Origin: Parasitella parasitica
Lineage: Eukaryota; Mucoromycota; Mucoromycetes; Mucorales; Mucoraceae
DNA length: 60,254 bases
Reading direction: 5' to 3'
Assembly (NCBI GenBank): GCA_025201805.1
Contig: MU619247.1
Coordinates: 223,422 to 283,675 of the forward strand
Part shown: positions 49,186-60,254 of the stretch, in pieces
Position numbering within the stretch: position 1 is the stretch's first letter
Layout: every line of letters starts with the position of its first letter
Translations under genes and position numbers: made by a program
The notes under the pieces: generated by a model
The model's input: only the letters and a program-made list of their open reading frames with translations
Database searches by the model: none
What the model was told of the DNA's origin: nothing

Positions 49186-49452
49186 TGATCTGTCAAAGGA
49201 GTAGGCAAGAAAGAAAATAATTAAGAAAAAAGGGAAAAGAAGCAAAAGAAGCAAAAAGAAGCAAAAAAAGAAAAAAAAAAAAAAAAAAAAAAATACTGCT
49301 GTGGAAAAAGATATTGGCTTTTTATTTCGCGTATCGATATATGATTATAAAAATAGTAAAATAGCCAAAAGCGGGTATCTAATAAAAAAGAATACCCAAA
49401 ATACATATCAATTTGACACACACTTGATGTACACATGGCCGAGCTTGGCTCC
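49186..49452. other. intergenic spacer
   Basis: Contains an A-run near 49271-49292. No gene is seen. Confidence 0.5.
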
Positions 49453-50163
49453 TTAATATGGGATGGTTGAGATCACGGCAAGTTTGCTACAGATACAAGC
49501 CACAGCCATAGCACACATTCCAATTGTGCCCTCAAGCGTTTGCTCGTCATTCATCGGCATAATTGGCACCGTAATATACAAATGTAATATTATATAGTCT
49601 TTTGGATAAAAGGGATCTTCATGGAACTCCGTTTCTCTCAGTTCATGATTTGGTGTAACAAAGTTTTCACTAAATGTTGGTACTTTTAGTAATTGGCTGA
49701 GTGAAATGGCACCCTATATATGACATGTGTTGTTATGTTGGGAATGCACCAAGCATGGTAAATGCCGTTTTGTGTTGAGAAGGGTGTACCATGTAGTTTA
49801 GCGACTGAAAAAATAGCAGCTTCAATTCAAACGATATATGTATATTCATTAATTGACAACAAATGGGTGAGGCCATCTTTAGTTATTGGTTTGTCATTCA
49901 CGGTTTTCGTTTCTTCAAGCCTGCGATGTCTATGTATTGCTGTCTACTCACCTCCAATTAGAGGACAGGCCATGGCTTTGTACACACCGTTTGTTTTTAC
50001 AGGTGATCGCTCAACAACTTTTGCAAACTTAAAAAACTGAGCTCAAATCACAACCATCTTCGGCTTCAGGAGATGTGGTTTCTGACTGATATCTACGACA
50101 TAACGCATCTTTGATTAGCAGACAAGTGAATCACCGTGCTCGATATGGTAAATTTTCTGCCAT
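49453..50163 (-). pseudogene. unrecognised gene, probably broken
   Basis: The minus strand shows coding-like pieces in order: a start MAENLPYRAR (50163), a join to YQSETTSPEAEDGCDLSSVF, then after a frame change at a T6 run KFAKVVERSPVKTNGVYKAMACPLIG, then DGLTHLLSINEYTYIV. Here a TGA interrupts, and IEAAIFSVAKLHGTPFSTQNG follows. The final exon (from about 49715) is open for about 88 codons and contains DPFYPKDYIILHLYITVP and LEGTIGMCAMAVAC. At least one single-base frame shift and one stop prevent a clean model. The pieces look like a conserved protein that I cannot name. Base-call error at the T-run is possible. Confidence 0.4.
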
Positions 50164-51179
50164 TTAAGCTCTTTTTTTTTTTGTTTATTTTTATTCGTAT
50201 ACAAGCAACACTGTAGCGGCTTGGGAAAGAGAATATATGATACGTTGTACATTTGCTCAAGCTACCTTTATCTCGGTAAAAAAAAAACAAGTCAGTTTAT
50301 TATGCTATTCCATCAACATGTGCGAATACTCGCCTGTAGAACAATCACAAGAATTTAGGTAAGAGCATATTTGAGCTACATGATGCATTGTAAGTCATAA
50401 ACTTTTCACAGAGAAATCAAGTTTGAAAGTTGAAAAAATCCTTTTCAAACTGTTATTGGCTGTACATACTATGTATAAAACTGGCATTTTCGGCTAAAAA
50501 CCCGTCGAAAACAACACCATTCGTTTTATATTTTTTTTTTATAAAAGATATAAAATGCAAAAGCGAGTTTGACTTTTGCTCATTGAGAGTGGTGCCTACA
50601 CATTGTATGACTCAAGGTTCTCATTAATTTGGAACAAACTCCAATTTTCGCTATCATTAAGGCTAGATTTATCGTTGCTAAATATATTTTCTGCAAAAAC
50701 TACATTCAAAATGTGGTGGAATTGGCTACTCCTGCTTAAAAATAACCGCTTTTGACCTAGTTCCATATAGTATGTGCATCAAGGGAAGAAAAAAAAAAGG
50801 AATGCTATCCTTGTTATAGCGTCTCCTGTACAGTCTTGCTCTGCATTATGGGGTCTGCCATTATGTAAATGTAGGCTTCCACAAAAGTTTAATGCTCACT
50901 ACAAAAAAGTCCCAGTCTTTTAGGTTTTATTTCTCAGTTTCCAATGCAAACGAGAGCATTTACACGTAGATACGGGTTTTAGGACAGTGGAGAGCGATTT
51001 TCTAAGCAGCACATGCACAGAAAAATATACAAAAAGCATTTATGACAACTTATAAATGTAGATGAATGTATTTAATATAAATAACCTCTGTTCATTCAAG
51101 AGAAAAAGATTGGCAAAGAGGGGGGGGGGGGGAAGAAGGTTAGCCCTCGAATTCATAAAACCTAAATTAAATTTAAAAA
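50164..51179. other. intergenic, no gene seen
   Basis: About 1 kb, AT-rich, with a G13 tract (51121-51133) near the 3' end of the VHS-GAT gene. I see no gene. Confidence 0.5.
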
Positions 51180-52745
51180 TTACCTTGAATCCTCATCTTC
51201 AATAGGGGTAACGGGATCAGCAAAAGGGTCCAAATTCTCTTCCGGTTCCTCACGTCTTGTTAATTGCATACTCGAGAAAGAATCTTCTATCTGTAAAGTT
51301 TGAAGTGAAGGAGGTGGCGGAGGTGCACGGATTTGCTTTGGTTGCTGATAAGCAAGGAAGAGATTCTGCTGATTCTGTTGAGCCGATAACCACGCAGCAG
51401 GAATTTCCCCCGTTAGCATAATATCGTACATCTCTAAAGCCTTTAACAGATCTTCATTGGTAGCTAGTAGAGTGCCGATCCACTCTTCATCCTCTACCAA
51501 TCGAGCGTATCTAACAATTCTCTTTTTCGATTCCTCGCATTTATCGTGAAATTCCTGCAGACGCCTATCATGCTGCAAATCAATCTCCCACCTATCTTCT
51601 GTTGTGTTGATCAACTTCAATGCATTGACTAGATTATTGGCATTGTTGTTTCCTAATGCGATTTCTTCCAGGATTTTGGGCTTGGCTTTTTCGAAATTAA
51701 ATACTCGAGTTGCAGAATTACTTGCACTTGATGCGGCTCCAGAGAGAGGGTTGGTAGTTGCAGAACTTTGGCTGCGAGGTTTAGCTTTGTTTTTTGGTGG
51801 TTGCTCCACATGCTGGCCGGGCCTAGAAGGCATAGCTGAAGATGGCAGTGATCGACGCCTTTCCTCTCTGCTGGGTGAAGGCGAGCGACGTCTGGGTGAA
51901 ACTGGTGTCTCGGTAGGTCTAGGAGTGGGTGATTTTACTTGTGAAGGTCTATTCGATGTGTCTGTATTCGCTCTAGGTCGGGTCTATCGAAGCTTTTATG
52001 TGAGAACTTGACCGTAAATGAATAGACTATGGACTTACACGACGTCCACCGCCTCTTGCCATCTCGAGCAAATCTTGGATGGCCTTCATTCCTGGCTCAC
52101 TCTTGTACTTTACTGCCCACGCACTTAAAAGTGAAACAAGCTCCCTTTTAACAGCAGCGTTTTCACCCTATAATTGCACAATCAAATGAAAAAAAAAACA
52201 AAAACAAGAATGAGTCTGTCTCTCTTCTAATCATATAGGTTTCATTCATACCGAAGAAGTCAGAATTAGCTCAAATCTTTCCTTCATTTTTTCATTTGCC
52301 AAGAATTGTCCTATTCCATTTGCTTAGCGTTCAATTCCCTCTATTATTATAGACTGCACTGCATCACTTACTATGGAATTGTTGGTTTGTGTTTTCCATG
52401 AGCAATTTAAGGATCTATTATACCATCGTTTTTCTAAGCTTTGCATAGTCCCAATTTGCTCTGTTTTCGTTACCTCGAGAACCCTCAGCTTTTGCTGAGT
52501 GCCGCCGTGTTTAAGCTTCTTTCTGACAGTTTCAACTGCTTCTCTCGGCCCATTTTCTTGCATTTGAATAGACTCGATCAACTGCTGCAGCAGATACCAG
52601 TCAATCTCCTCGAGGTTGGAAAGCCTCTCTGTATTTTCAATCGAAAATTTTAGACGATTTGGATCGAAAAGAAATTAGAGCCCTTGAATTTACCTATATA
52701 CAGCGAGACAGATGTTTTTTGTATCTCTTCAGTAAATATTCCCAT
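51180..52745 (-). CDS. VHS-GAT domain protein (LSB5-like)
   Basis: Endocytic adaptor that in yeast links actin patches, ubiquitin and Arf. Six exons: 52745-52694, 52628-52474, 52414-52372, 52322-52252, 52167-52039, 51983-51180; 417 codons. VHS domain about 1-145: ERLSNLEEIDWYLLQQLIE, VRKKLKHGGTQQKLRVLEI, LKLLMENTNQQF, LVSLLSAWAVKYK. A basic Pro/Ser linker follows. GAT domain about 245-335: EIALGNNNANNLVNALKL, LQEFHDKCEESKKRIVRYARL and LLATNEDLLKALEMYD. A Pro-rich segment (RAPPPPP) and an acidic tail end the protein. No GAE ear is present, which separates it from GGA proteins. Confidence 0.93.
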
Positions 52746-52852
52746 GTGTGTATTTGCAAGTGAAAGAAATGAAAAAGAAAAGCAAAAGGAAACATGATGT
52801 CAATAACAGGTGTAAATTGTGTGTGTGTGTGTGATACATTGGAAGTCAGTTT

Positions 52853-55151
52853 TTATTCAGAATCAGATAAGAGTGCACTGAATCCACCTTTGGAAATCAA
52901 CAGATTTTCTCTTTTGTATGTGTTTCCAGGGTCATATTCATCTTGAGACTCATCTTGGCTAGATTCGGACTCCTGCTGTGCTCGAAGATCAGCCTCAATG
53001 ACCCTTAATTTCTCGTATTTGCTAGTTGAGAAGAATCCAGGTGGTTTGAATGAGAGCAAAATTCTCCCGTCAGCAGTCAGTCTCAAGATTGTATTTGCTG
53101 CTCTATAGACGTCTGGTCGTGCTGCTTTGGCTGTATGGAATCCTCTTTGTTCGGCAAATTCTATTCAAAGTTTTCCAGCACAATCTATAAATATTCTAAT
53201 GGGATTGATTTGCGTACCTTCACAAATAGACCATGCTGTCCATTGGTATTCGTTTGCATTTTCCCAATCTCCTGGAGGTGTCACAGCTAGTATTTTCTCT
53301 AACGGAATATGCTCTGCCTAGATAAACAGAGAGATTCAACACGCCATCGCTTAAGAGGACCTGATCTACTAGACTTACCAGATATCGAACAGCACTGTAA
53401 GGCTCTTGAACCTGAGCGATTGGATACATGCCAGATAAAATTTGCAGTGCCCTTGGGATCAATGCCGGAAATACAAGACCAGGTGAATCACAGAGCCGAA
53501 CATTTTCCGAAATATGAATTGTTTGGAAATGCTTTGTATGGCCAGGCGTACGACTTGCGCTCACAACCGTTCGTCTCATAATACTGTTGATTAAGCTACT
53601 TTTGCCGACATTGGGATGTCCTACTAATCCAAGAGTAATATAGTCTTTATGGGGATGTATTTCACGGCCTGTCACTTCCAAGATATGGCTAAACTCATCG
53701 TCTACATATATATAGAAACAGAGCCCCGAAATGAATGAATACTCGTCATATAATATAATTTTTGACAAGAACTACTTGATTTTCTATATAGCTTACCTAA
53801 ACCATCCATACTGCCTGTGTCACTATCGTCATTTTCGCTATCACTGTCGTCATTCGTGTTCAGATCTGGATTGTCTTCATTATATTTAGCAATGATTGAT
53901 TTCCAGTCTACATGTACGCCTGGTTTGTTGATTGTTTCGCGGCAGACGGATAATATATTTTGTACGCCCTGTGCATAATAGTATCGTTTTCTTGGTTTTT
54001 TCACCTGGTTTTTGAGAGCATCTAAAGACGTGCGTTAGTGGCATATATTGTAATCTATCCTTGATGACTACGATGGAAACCTACAGGTAGCCGTATCATC
54101 AATCAAATTAGGATCTCTTGGGAAACAGCTGAACGTTGCAATGCGCAAATTTGGGAATTCCTCTTCGAAATACTTTGTCCAAGCAAATACCGTGAATTCA
54201 GACACAAGATCGACTTTGTTGAAGATGCCGATCATCTTTTTTTTGAGTTTGTGGGTGATGTATTTGTACAGCGAGCGAGGAAAGTGTAATAGAGGGTTTC
54301 TAATGTCCATTACGATCAAAATGACATCACTTATCTCAAGCACTCTCCATCTATTATGCAAAACATTGGTTATACGGCTAGAACCATCTTGGTAGACATT
54401 ATGTAAAATAAAAATAAAAATAAAAATAAAACTCACAACTGACGCCAAACTTCAAGATTGCGCTCGAACCAACTCAAATGATCTCCACCATACGTTTCTT
54501 CCACAGCCTTTACCCAGTTTTCAAAGCACTCAGTTTCTTGCTTTTCAACCTCTTCTTTCGTCATGTCATAGTCCCAAACAGGCCGTTTAGGAAAATCTAT
54601 GAATTCGTCGAATTCGTCTTCTCTAACCTCCATGCATTCCTAGTCAGGACTTGATGTAAATGCTTACACTTGGGCACATGTACGTAAACACCATCATATT
54701 TACCTTTGGTAATCGCTTTAGTGGTTGCATACTCTTTAACTTTTCACTCTCAATTTCTTGATGTGACAATCTTTCAAATATGGATACCAACCTGTCAAGT
54801 TTTGCTGCATAAGTAATGAAGAAGGTTCGCAACTCGCACTAACTGTATATAACGTTTACTTTTTGTCTTGACTCACATTTTTCTGTGAGAAATCGCTTGT
54901 CGTCATTCTCTGGCTACTGGATGGAACAAAGCTATTTTTCAAAGAAAGTGTCGGGCTCCTGGGACCTCTATTCAAGTAGTCGAAAGATGTTGAGTCAACC
55001 AAGGTAGCTAAGGGAAAAAGAAAAAACCGCTTGGTATAAAGAGGAAGTAATAGTTTTACTCGATAAGCCTACCTTTCTCCATCTTTTTCGCATTCTTATC
55101 CTGCAATTGCTGCTTTTTTTGCTTTCCACTGAAGGGCTTTTTTCGTGGCAT
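52853..55151 (-). CDS. GNL1-type circularly permuted GTPase
   Basis: YlqF/YRG family GTPase, related to ribosome-biogenesis GTPases. Nine exons: 55151-55073, 55007-54877, 54838-54704, 54639-54437, 54350-54085, 54021-53797, 53701-53379, 53317-53218, 53160-52853; 589 codons. The N-terminus MPRKKPFSGKQKKQQLQDK is almost that of animal GNL1. FPKRPVWDYDMTKEE and LWRVLEISDVILIVMDIRNP follow. The GTPase motifs are permuted: G4 NKVD (GIFNKVDLVSEF) precedes G1 GHPNVGKSSL, G2-region RTPGHTKHFQT and G3 DSPGLVFP. An acidic insert separates the halves. Exon 3 is the least certain: its acceptor at 54839 leaves a 37-base intron. Confidence 0.93.
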
Positions 55152-55967
55152 GCGTTATTGATATTTGAGGCAAACGAGACAAAAAAAGAAAGAAAAAAAA
55201 AACAACTAAAATTCTGATATTTATATCGCTACATTAGGAAAAAAAGAAAAAAGAAAAAAAAAAAAAAGAAATAGAGAAAAGGCAAACTTGGCAGATCAAA
55301 GAAGGCGTTGCTTTTTATGATACTTTGTATATTATCCGTGTTATCCTTTTTGTTGAATAAATAGCTCTCCAGTCTATACTACAGCCTTCAATTAGAGGTT
55401 TCTTGTTTACCCAGGATTAGACACCGTCAGCACGGTTAGAGGCAGACACGATAAAAGTCATAACAACGTTTATTAGAGAACTCATTACGTTAGCCTTGGT
55501 AGTGCATTGAGATTTGCATGTGCTATCAACATTGATGCGTATTAGAGTGGTGCATTCAGACAGGTTGACACCAAAAAATGTTAGTTTCTTCACAAAATCG
55601 ACTCTACATTTGACTAGAGATTAATTGCTTGACATAATTCCACTTTGCAAATAACTTTAGAAACAGCCTGAAATGTGCCAGTTTTGGCTGCTTTTTGTCA
55701 TTTGGATAGCAAGCAAGCAGTCTACAAAAAGGTCCACACACATAAGCAGAAACTAGGCAACCAGATTTCAAGTGCGTTCTGCAGATATAGCATCACGCAT
55801 TTTCATTAAAATAGTCTAAACACTCTTTAATTTGCTACTATCGACATACTATCACAGATCATACCATATCAAAAATTGACGATTCAATATGCAACAAAAC
55901 ACGCTGCGGTCACTCAATGAAGAACACCCTTTTTTTTTTTTTTTTTCTTTACTTTCCATTCTCCAAA
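55152..55967. other. divergent intergenic region, no gene seen
   Basis: About 800 bases between two divergent genes, with A-runs near 55180-55270 and a T-run directly before the HD gene. No frame is supported. Confidence 0.5.
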
Positions 55968-56829
55968 ATGGCACAATCTAACCCTGCAAACGTGATCAAA
56001 TTTCTACATGTAATCGAAAATCTAAAGGTATACGGTACAGAATTGTAGTTATCCGCTAAGCGCTAGCTCATGTAAACTGCAGCGAACAAAGCGCACTGGC
56101 TGGCTGGATAATGGCATCAAGGGCGCAGAGTCTATTGCAGACCATATGCACCGCATGGGTATCATGGCGATGCTTGTCAATGATCCTTCCATCAACAGAG
56201 AAAGGTTGGCTCACCCCTGATTCAAGCGAATGTCTACTCACTCACTTGGTACAGATGCATCAAAATGGCAATTGTTCATGACCTTGCCGAAGCTGTTGTG
56301 GTATGCAGAACGCTCTATGGCACACATTTGTTTTGCGTGCTCAAACCAATCTATGCGTAGGGCGATATCACTCCACATGCAGGTGTCAGTAAAGAAGATA
56401 AATTTACTTTAGAAAAGGTATCATCTGCTAACTCGGGCGTCCATGTGAGTTGAATATTGACAGGAATGTTAGAATGCCATGGATGGATTCAAAGACTCCC
56501 TGGGCAACACAGACACTGCAAATGAAATCGTTGATCTATGGCACGAATACGAGGATGCACAGACGCCAGAAGCACTATTTGTAAAGGATTTGGATAAATT
56601 CGAAATGATTGTACAGGCATTGGAGTATGAGAAATGTAAGAGTCCACTTGCAAAATTTTGACATCAAAAAGACATTTTAACTATCTATGATGCACATTCT
56701 TTAGCCGACAAGAAAACGCTGCAAGGTTTCTTTGATTCAACAAAAGGAAAGTTTCAGCATCCAACCGTGAAAGCATGGGCTGAGGCATTGTACGCAGAAA
56801 GACTAGAAGTATTAGAGAATTCGGATTAA
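55968..56829 (+). CDS. HD-domain 5'-nucleotidase (HDDC2/YfbR type)
   Basis: Metal-dependent nucleoside 5'-monophosphatase, probably for deoxynucleotides, cytosolic. Six exons: 55968-56027, 56083-56204, 56255-56300, 56361-56417, 56473-56635, 56705-56829; 190 codons. HD motif residues: ESIADHMHRMGIMAM (first His) and MAIVHDLAEAVVGDITP (HD pair). A later Asp region lies in VDLWHEYEDAQTPEA with FVKDLDKFEMIVQALEYE. Family size is 190 to 215 residues. All joins keep the frame. Confidence 0.95.
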
Positions 56830-57165
56830 CACTTATGCCTTCTTTGCAACAACATGGACCAGGCGATTTTGTAATGATGATTGAATAAAATTGCCACAAC
56901 TTCTCTTTGTTCCAATGTACTTGGTATTCACATAGTGACAAAATATAAAGACCAAATGCCATGACGGGTAGTGAATGTCAATTGTGCTGAAATCTTATCA
57001 ACTGACAAGGGGGGGGGGGAGAGGCACCGCACAACTTTGCAGCAAATTGTTGGTATTTACTTTTATTATTATTTATTTATTATTAAAGCTATTTGTGTGT
57101 ATATTGTTTTGCGTATATGTAAAAAGAAAAAGATGTAAGAGGAAATTTCATGCAAAGCGCCACGG
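56830..57165. other. convergent intergenic region with G-tract
   Basis: 336 bases between convergent genes. A run of about 10 G is at 57008-57018. Confidence 0.6.
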
Positions 57166-60100
57166 CTAGTCGCTCTCAGTACTGTCATCGATATCCTTTC
57201 TTAACATCAAACTAAAATTGGTATTTCGGATTACATTTCCATGTTGCAACAAACTTAGAAGTTTTTGGCCAATAAATTGATAGCTTGCAAAATTCTCATC
57301 GTGGACAGTAGTTGCAAGATTCTGAATGTCAACGCTAAAAAGCCCTGAAAGATTCTCAAAGCGGCATATTTCGACAAGAAACTGTATTTCGTCGCCTCTG
57401 TCAATGCTGGGATGTCCGTATATGGGTTGAGTCATCATGGTTGTTGCGCCGTTTCTTGTCGATAGGCGGTTCAGGACGTCGCTGACCTCGTCGTGCTGAT
57501 TGCTATCAGTAGAGTGGATTGATCGACGTGTGCAACGTAATTTATAACCTCCTATATTTTCTACCTCGATGCCCAAAATCAATAAAATCTTGTTGATTTC
57601 GAGCAACACGTCCATAGGGGGTTTCGAAGTTAGTGCAGAATGGTTCATGTTGCCTGTATGCACTCTTAATTCGGGCGAAATTGACATGCGATCAACCTCG
57701 CTCTGTGGGCTATTTCGATTGCCATTGCTTTGAGAGCGCACTGTGGGTTCTGTTGATGTTGATCGCGTGGGCCGTGCAACGGGTATGGTGGCATCCTCTT
57801 CTGGTATCCCTGCCTCTCTGGATGGGGAATAAGCGCTATGCTGTGTACTGCTGCTACGAGAAGTGCCACCAGCCATGATTGCCTTTGGCTCTACATGTAA
57901 TAAGAAATATTCATTACTCTGGTCAAAGAAAAAGAGAAGAAAAGGGGTTGACTTACTTTTGTGTTGCAGGGATTTGGTCTTTTTCAACCAAGACAACAGC
58001 CTATCGCTCTTGGAATGCTCGACTACAAGGGAAGCGTGTGTTGGAGATGCTGCTGGAGGGGAGGGAAGATGCTTGGCAGACTGGCTCTGCATCAGATGTT
58101 GCCAGGAATGTCTATTCTTGCTCTCAGGCTTCTCAGCAGTTGCCGTATTTGAGCCATTGGTCGTACGACGCTTTACAGTGGAAAATAACTTGGCTCTCAG
58201 GGAGAGATGCTGTCGTGGAGGTAAAGTAGGCTGCTCTGTTTTCTGCTGCTGCATCAATGCGCTTGTAACTGCAGCGTCGATCGTGTGTCTCTTCCGTTGC
58301 TTTGCATCCAGGTGTGTTGGACCAGCTTGCTTTAGTGCATTTGGTGTTGCCTTTGTGTCTGCAACTGTGGCATCTTCATTGGTACTTGCAGGAGTAGCAA
58401 GCAACGTCTTGGAGTTGTCGTTCAGAGCATGTGGCATATTTGTTGATGCTTGCTCTGTTTGTTCTTGTTCTTTTTCAGGCGATATTTTTTCGCTGCAAAT
58501 TGCATTATCAGCGTTGTTCACCTCCTCTGCGTCTGGTAACGGTGTTGATGGAGACGATGTAACGCCATTTGCATGGCTTATTGTAGATTTGAGCTCTGCT
58601 GTTTCCAAAATGTCGCCAATCCGTGCTTCCTTTGTGTTACTGTACGAATTGGTGTAAGAGTATGATGAAGATACAGAAGAGGAAGTTGAGCACGAATCGT
58701 GATCGCTATTTGCACAGCAATCTTCATTTGAATCGTACTGCTCACCAGCAGCCAGGATGTTGAGGTTGGTTGAGGACTGAATGCCTGTGAGCAGCAATTG
58801 CTTCTTGATTTGGGCCTCCTTCTCCAACTCTGCCATAGATTTAGCCATCTGGTCCTTGTATTGTTGCAGCCAAGGGTGGGACATGATAGCTTCAATCTTG
58901 CATCGTTCGCTTGGATCAGGAATTAGCATTTTATCAATGATATCCTTTGCGTTTTCAGATAAATAGTGTGGATAGTTAGGCTTATGCGCCATGATATAAC
59001 GGTACAGCCTGCCAATATTCTCTCCATTGGGGTTCTTGGCGTCGTCATCGAATGGCAGGTAGCCACAGAGCATAGCATATAAGATGATTCCGCAAGACCA
59101 AATATCCACGCCTGTACCAGCGTACAGTTTTCCCGTCATGACAAGTTCAGGAGCTGCATACACAGGGGATCCACACGAGGTAGACATTAAATCACCACTC
59201 TTTGGAGTAAATTGATTAGCGAAACCAAAATCTGTCACTATAAGGTTTCCATGGCGATCTAACAGAATGTTTTCCTGTGGTAACAAAACATACCTCCTTT
59301 TTTTAATACCAAGCCGTAATACAATGGTATTATTTATATACATACAAGTTTTAAATCACGGTGCACAATGTTCTTTTGATGCATGTAGCAGACGCTACTG
59401 ATCAATTGAGAGAAAAGTCGACATGCTTCTTCTTCCTTGAGATATCTTTGCTTGAAAATGTACTCAAACAACTCGCCGCCTAGTAGTGTGATAAATAAGC
59501 AAAGGCTTGCATTTGCACTCGTGAGATCTTCTTACCCTGAGCGTATTCCAGCACCATGCCAATATTAGCATCTGTTTCATTGACGCTTAATAATTTGACA
59601 ATGTACGGATGGTTCAGAGTCTATTATTTACGTGCATGCAATGTGAGATTGTTTGTTGTTTGTTTATAATAATAGTGTTTTCATGAGAATATTCTACTGT
59701 AGATGGTACCTTTAAAATATCGATTTCCATGCGAATCTTTTCCAATTGAGACGAAGTGTCGATGTTTTGCTTTTTCACTAGTTTGACAGCAACCTGTATT
59801 TCTTTGTGTTAGTAGAGACACACTAGTAGAGATGCATTTGCAAATCACACTGTATATTTACAATTTGGCCTGTTTCAATATGTCTGCCCAACTTGACTTT
59901 GCCAAATTCACCAACACCAAGCGTTTTCAACAATAAGAATGGGCCTAATCGTGGAACTTTTTTTGAGTTGCATGATGAAACAGGGGAGGGTTTCAAATAG
60001 TCCAGGATTTCTTGATGATGCTCGTCTGAAGGCGATTGTGTCAACTCCTGGCTGTCTCCACTAACACTGCTTGAATTATCTCTAATGGACGATGAAGATC

Positions 60101-60176
60101 CCTCTAATAGAGTCAATACTTGATTGTCGTTCATCGTATTGCTGTTGTTCATTGGCTCAATTAGCGTTGCAGCCAT
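57166..60176 (-). CDS. Kin4-like Ser/Thr protein kinase
   Basis: CAMK/AMPK-related kinase; yeast Kin4 acts in the spindle-position checkpoint. Six exons: 60176-59862, 59793-59710, 59620-59536, 59479-59346, 59274-57957, 57890-57166; 886 codons. The kinase domain starts near residue 80: [20 protein letters not shown] (P-loop), VAVKLVKK (catalytic Lys), [19 protein letters not shown] and [12 protein letters not shown]. The Kin4-type insert is [20 protein letters not shown] long disordered region with Ser-rich and basic patches follows. The C-terminal ~150 residues (about 725-886) are folded and resemble a KA1-like membrane-binding domain ([21 protein letters not shown], then [11 protein letters not shown]). 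KA1 is inferred from position and pattern. Upstream sequence continues past the window edge. Confidence 0.9.
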
Positions 60177-60254
60177 TTTTTTTTTTTTTTTTCTAAGATG
60201 AGAAAAGTTTATTATAAAGAAAGAGGTGCGCCATGCATGATACAATTTACTACT

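Noticed and set aside
57863-58657. 264-codon plus-strand frame opposite the kinase gene
   Set aside because: It lies wholly antisense to the kinase's disordered region and has Cys-rich random composition; the minus strand carries the real motifs.

Overview
This window looks like AT-rich nuclear DNA of an early-diverging fungus, most likely Mucorales or another Mucoromycotina. The genes are split by many short GT-AG introns (mostly 42 to 65 bases, often with a CTAAC-like branch point), the tRNA is eukaryotic with a Pol III T-run, and the protein set is fungal but includes members best known from animals (a BTG/Tob protein, a MOZ-like acetyltransferase with a double PHD finger, GNL1, an anillin-like protein). 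Most multi-exon models below were rebuilt by hand from splice sites. They are supported by summed exon lengths divisible by three and by family motifs that run across the joins. Two assembly gaps (17767-17776 and 37991-38046) lie next to homopolymer runs.

Left part (1-10.1 kb): tRNA-Ile(AAU), NADH-cytochrome b5 reductase, a MOZ/Sas3-like histone acetyltransferase whose first PHD finger is split by about 1.75 kb of decayed Helitron DNA, and a MATE transporter. Middle-left (11-28.8 kb): a two-RRM SR splicing factor, an Msb2-like signalling mucin, a uridine kinase/UPRT protein with a 12-base microexon, an SR-type cyclophilin, VMA21, an unknown membrane protein, TFIIF beta, the DAD1/OST2 subunit, a coiled-coil protein and a methyltransferase. 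From 28.8 to 31.4 kb the DNA is repeat- and relic-rich, with a dead DDE transposase.

Middle-right (31.4-42.2 kb): a sucrose-type H+ symporter, a Stb6-like protein, a small membrane protein, a BTG/Tob protein, an RPP40-like RNase P subunit and protein disulfide isomerase. Right part (42.5-60.2 kb), mostly on the minus strand: anillin-like PH protein, GH16 wall enzyme, QCR10, RhoGAP, a broken unknown gene, LSB5-like VHS-GAT protein, GNL1 GTPase, an HD-domain nucleotidase (plus strand) and a Kin4-like kinase.

The genes are mainly dispersed housekeeping functions (secretory pathway, transcription, RNA, nucleotide salvage, cell cortex); I see no metabolic cluster, CRISPR or phage. The most unusual items are the Helitron-split acetyltransferase, the long intron of the SR gene with a possible poison exon, and the microexons.
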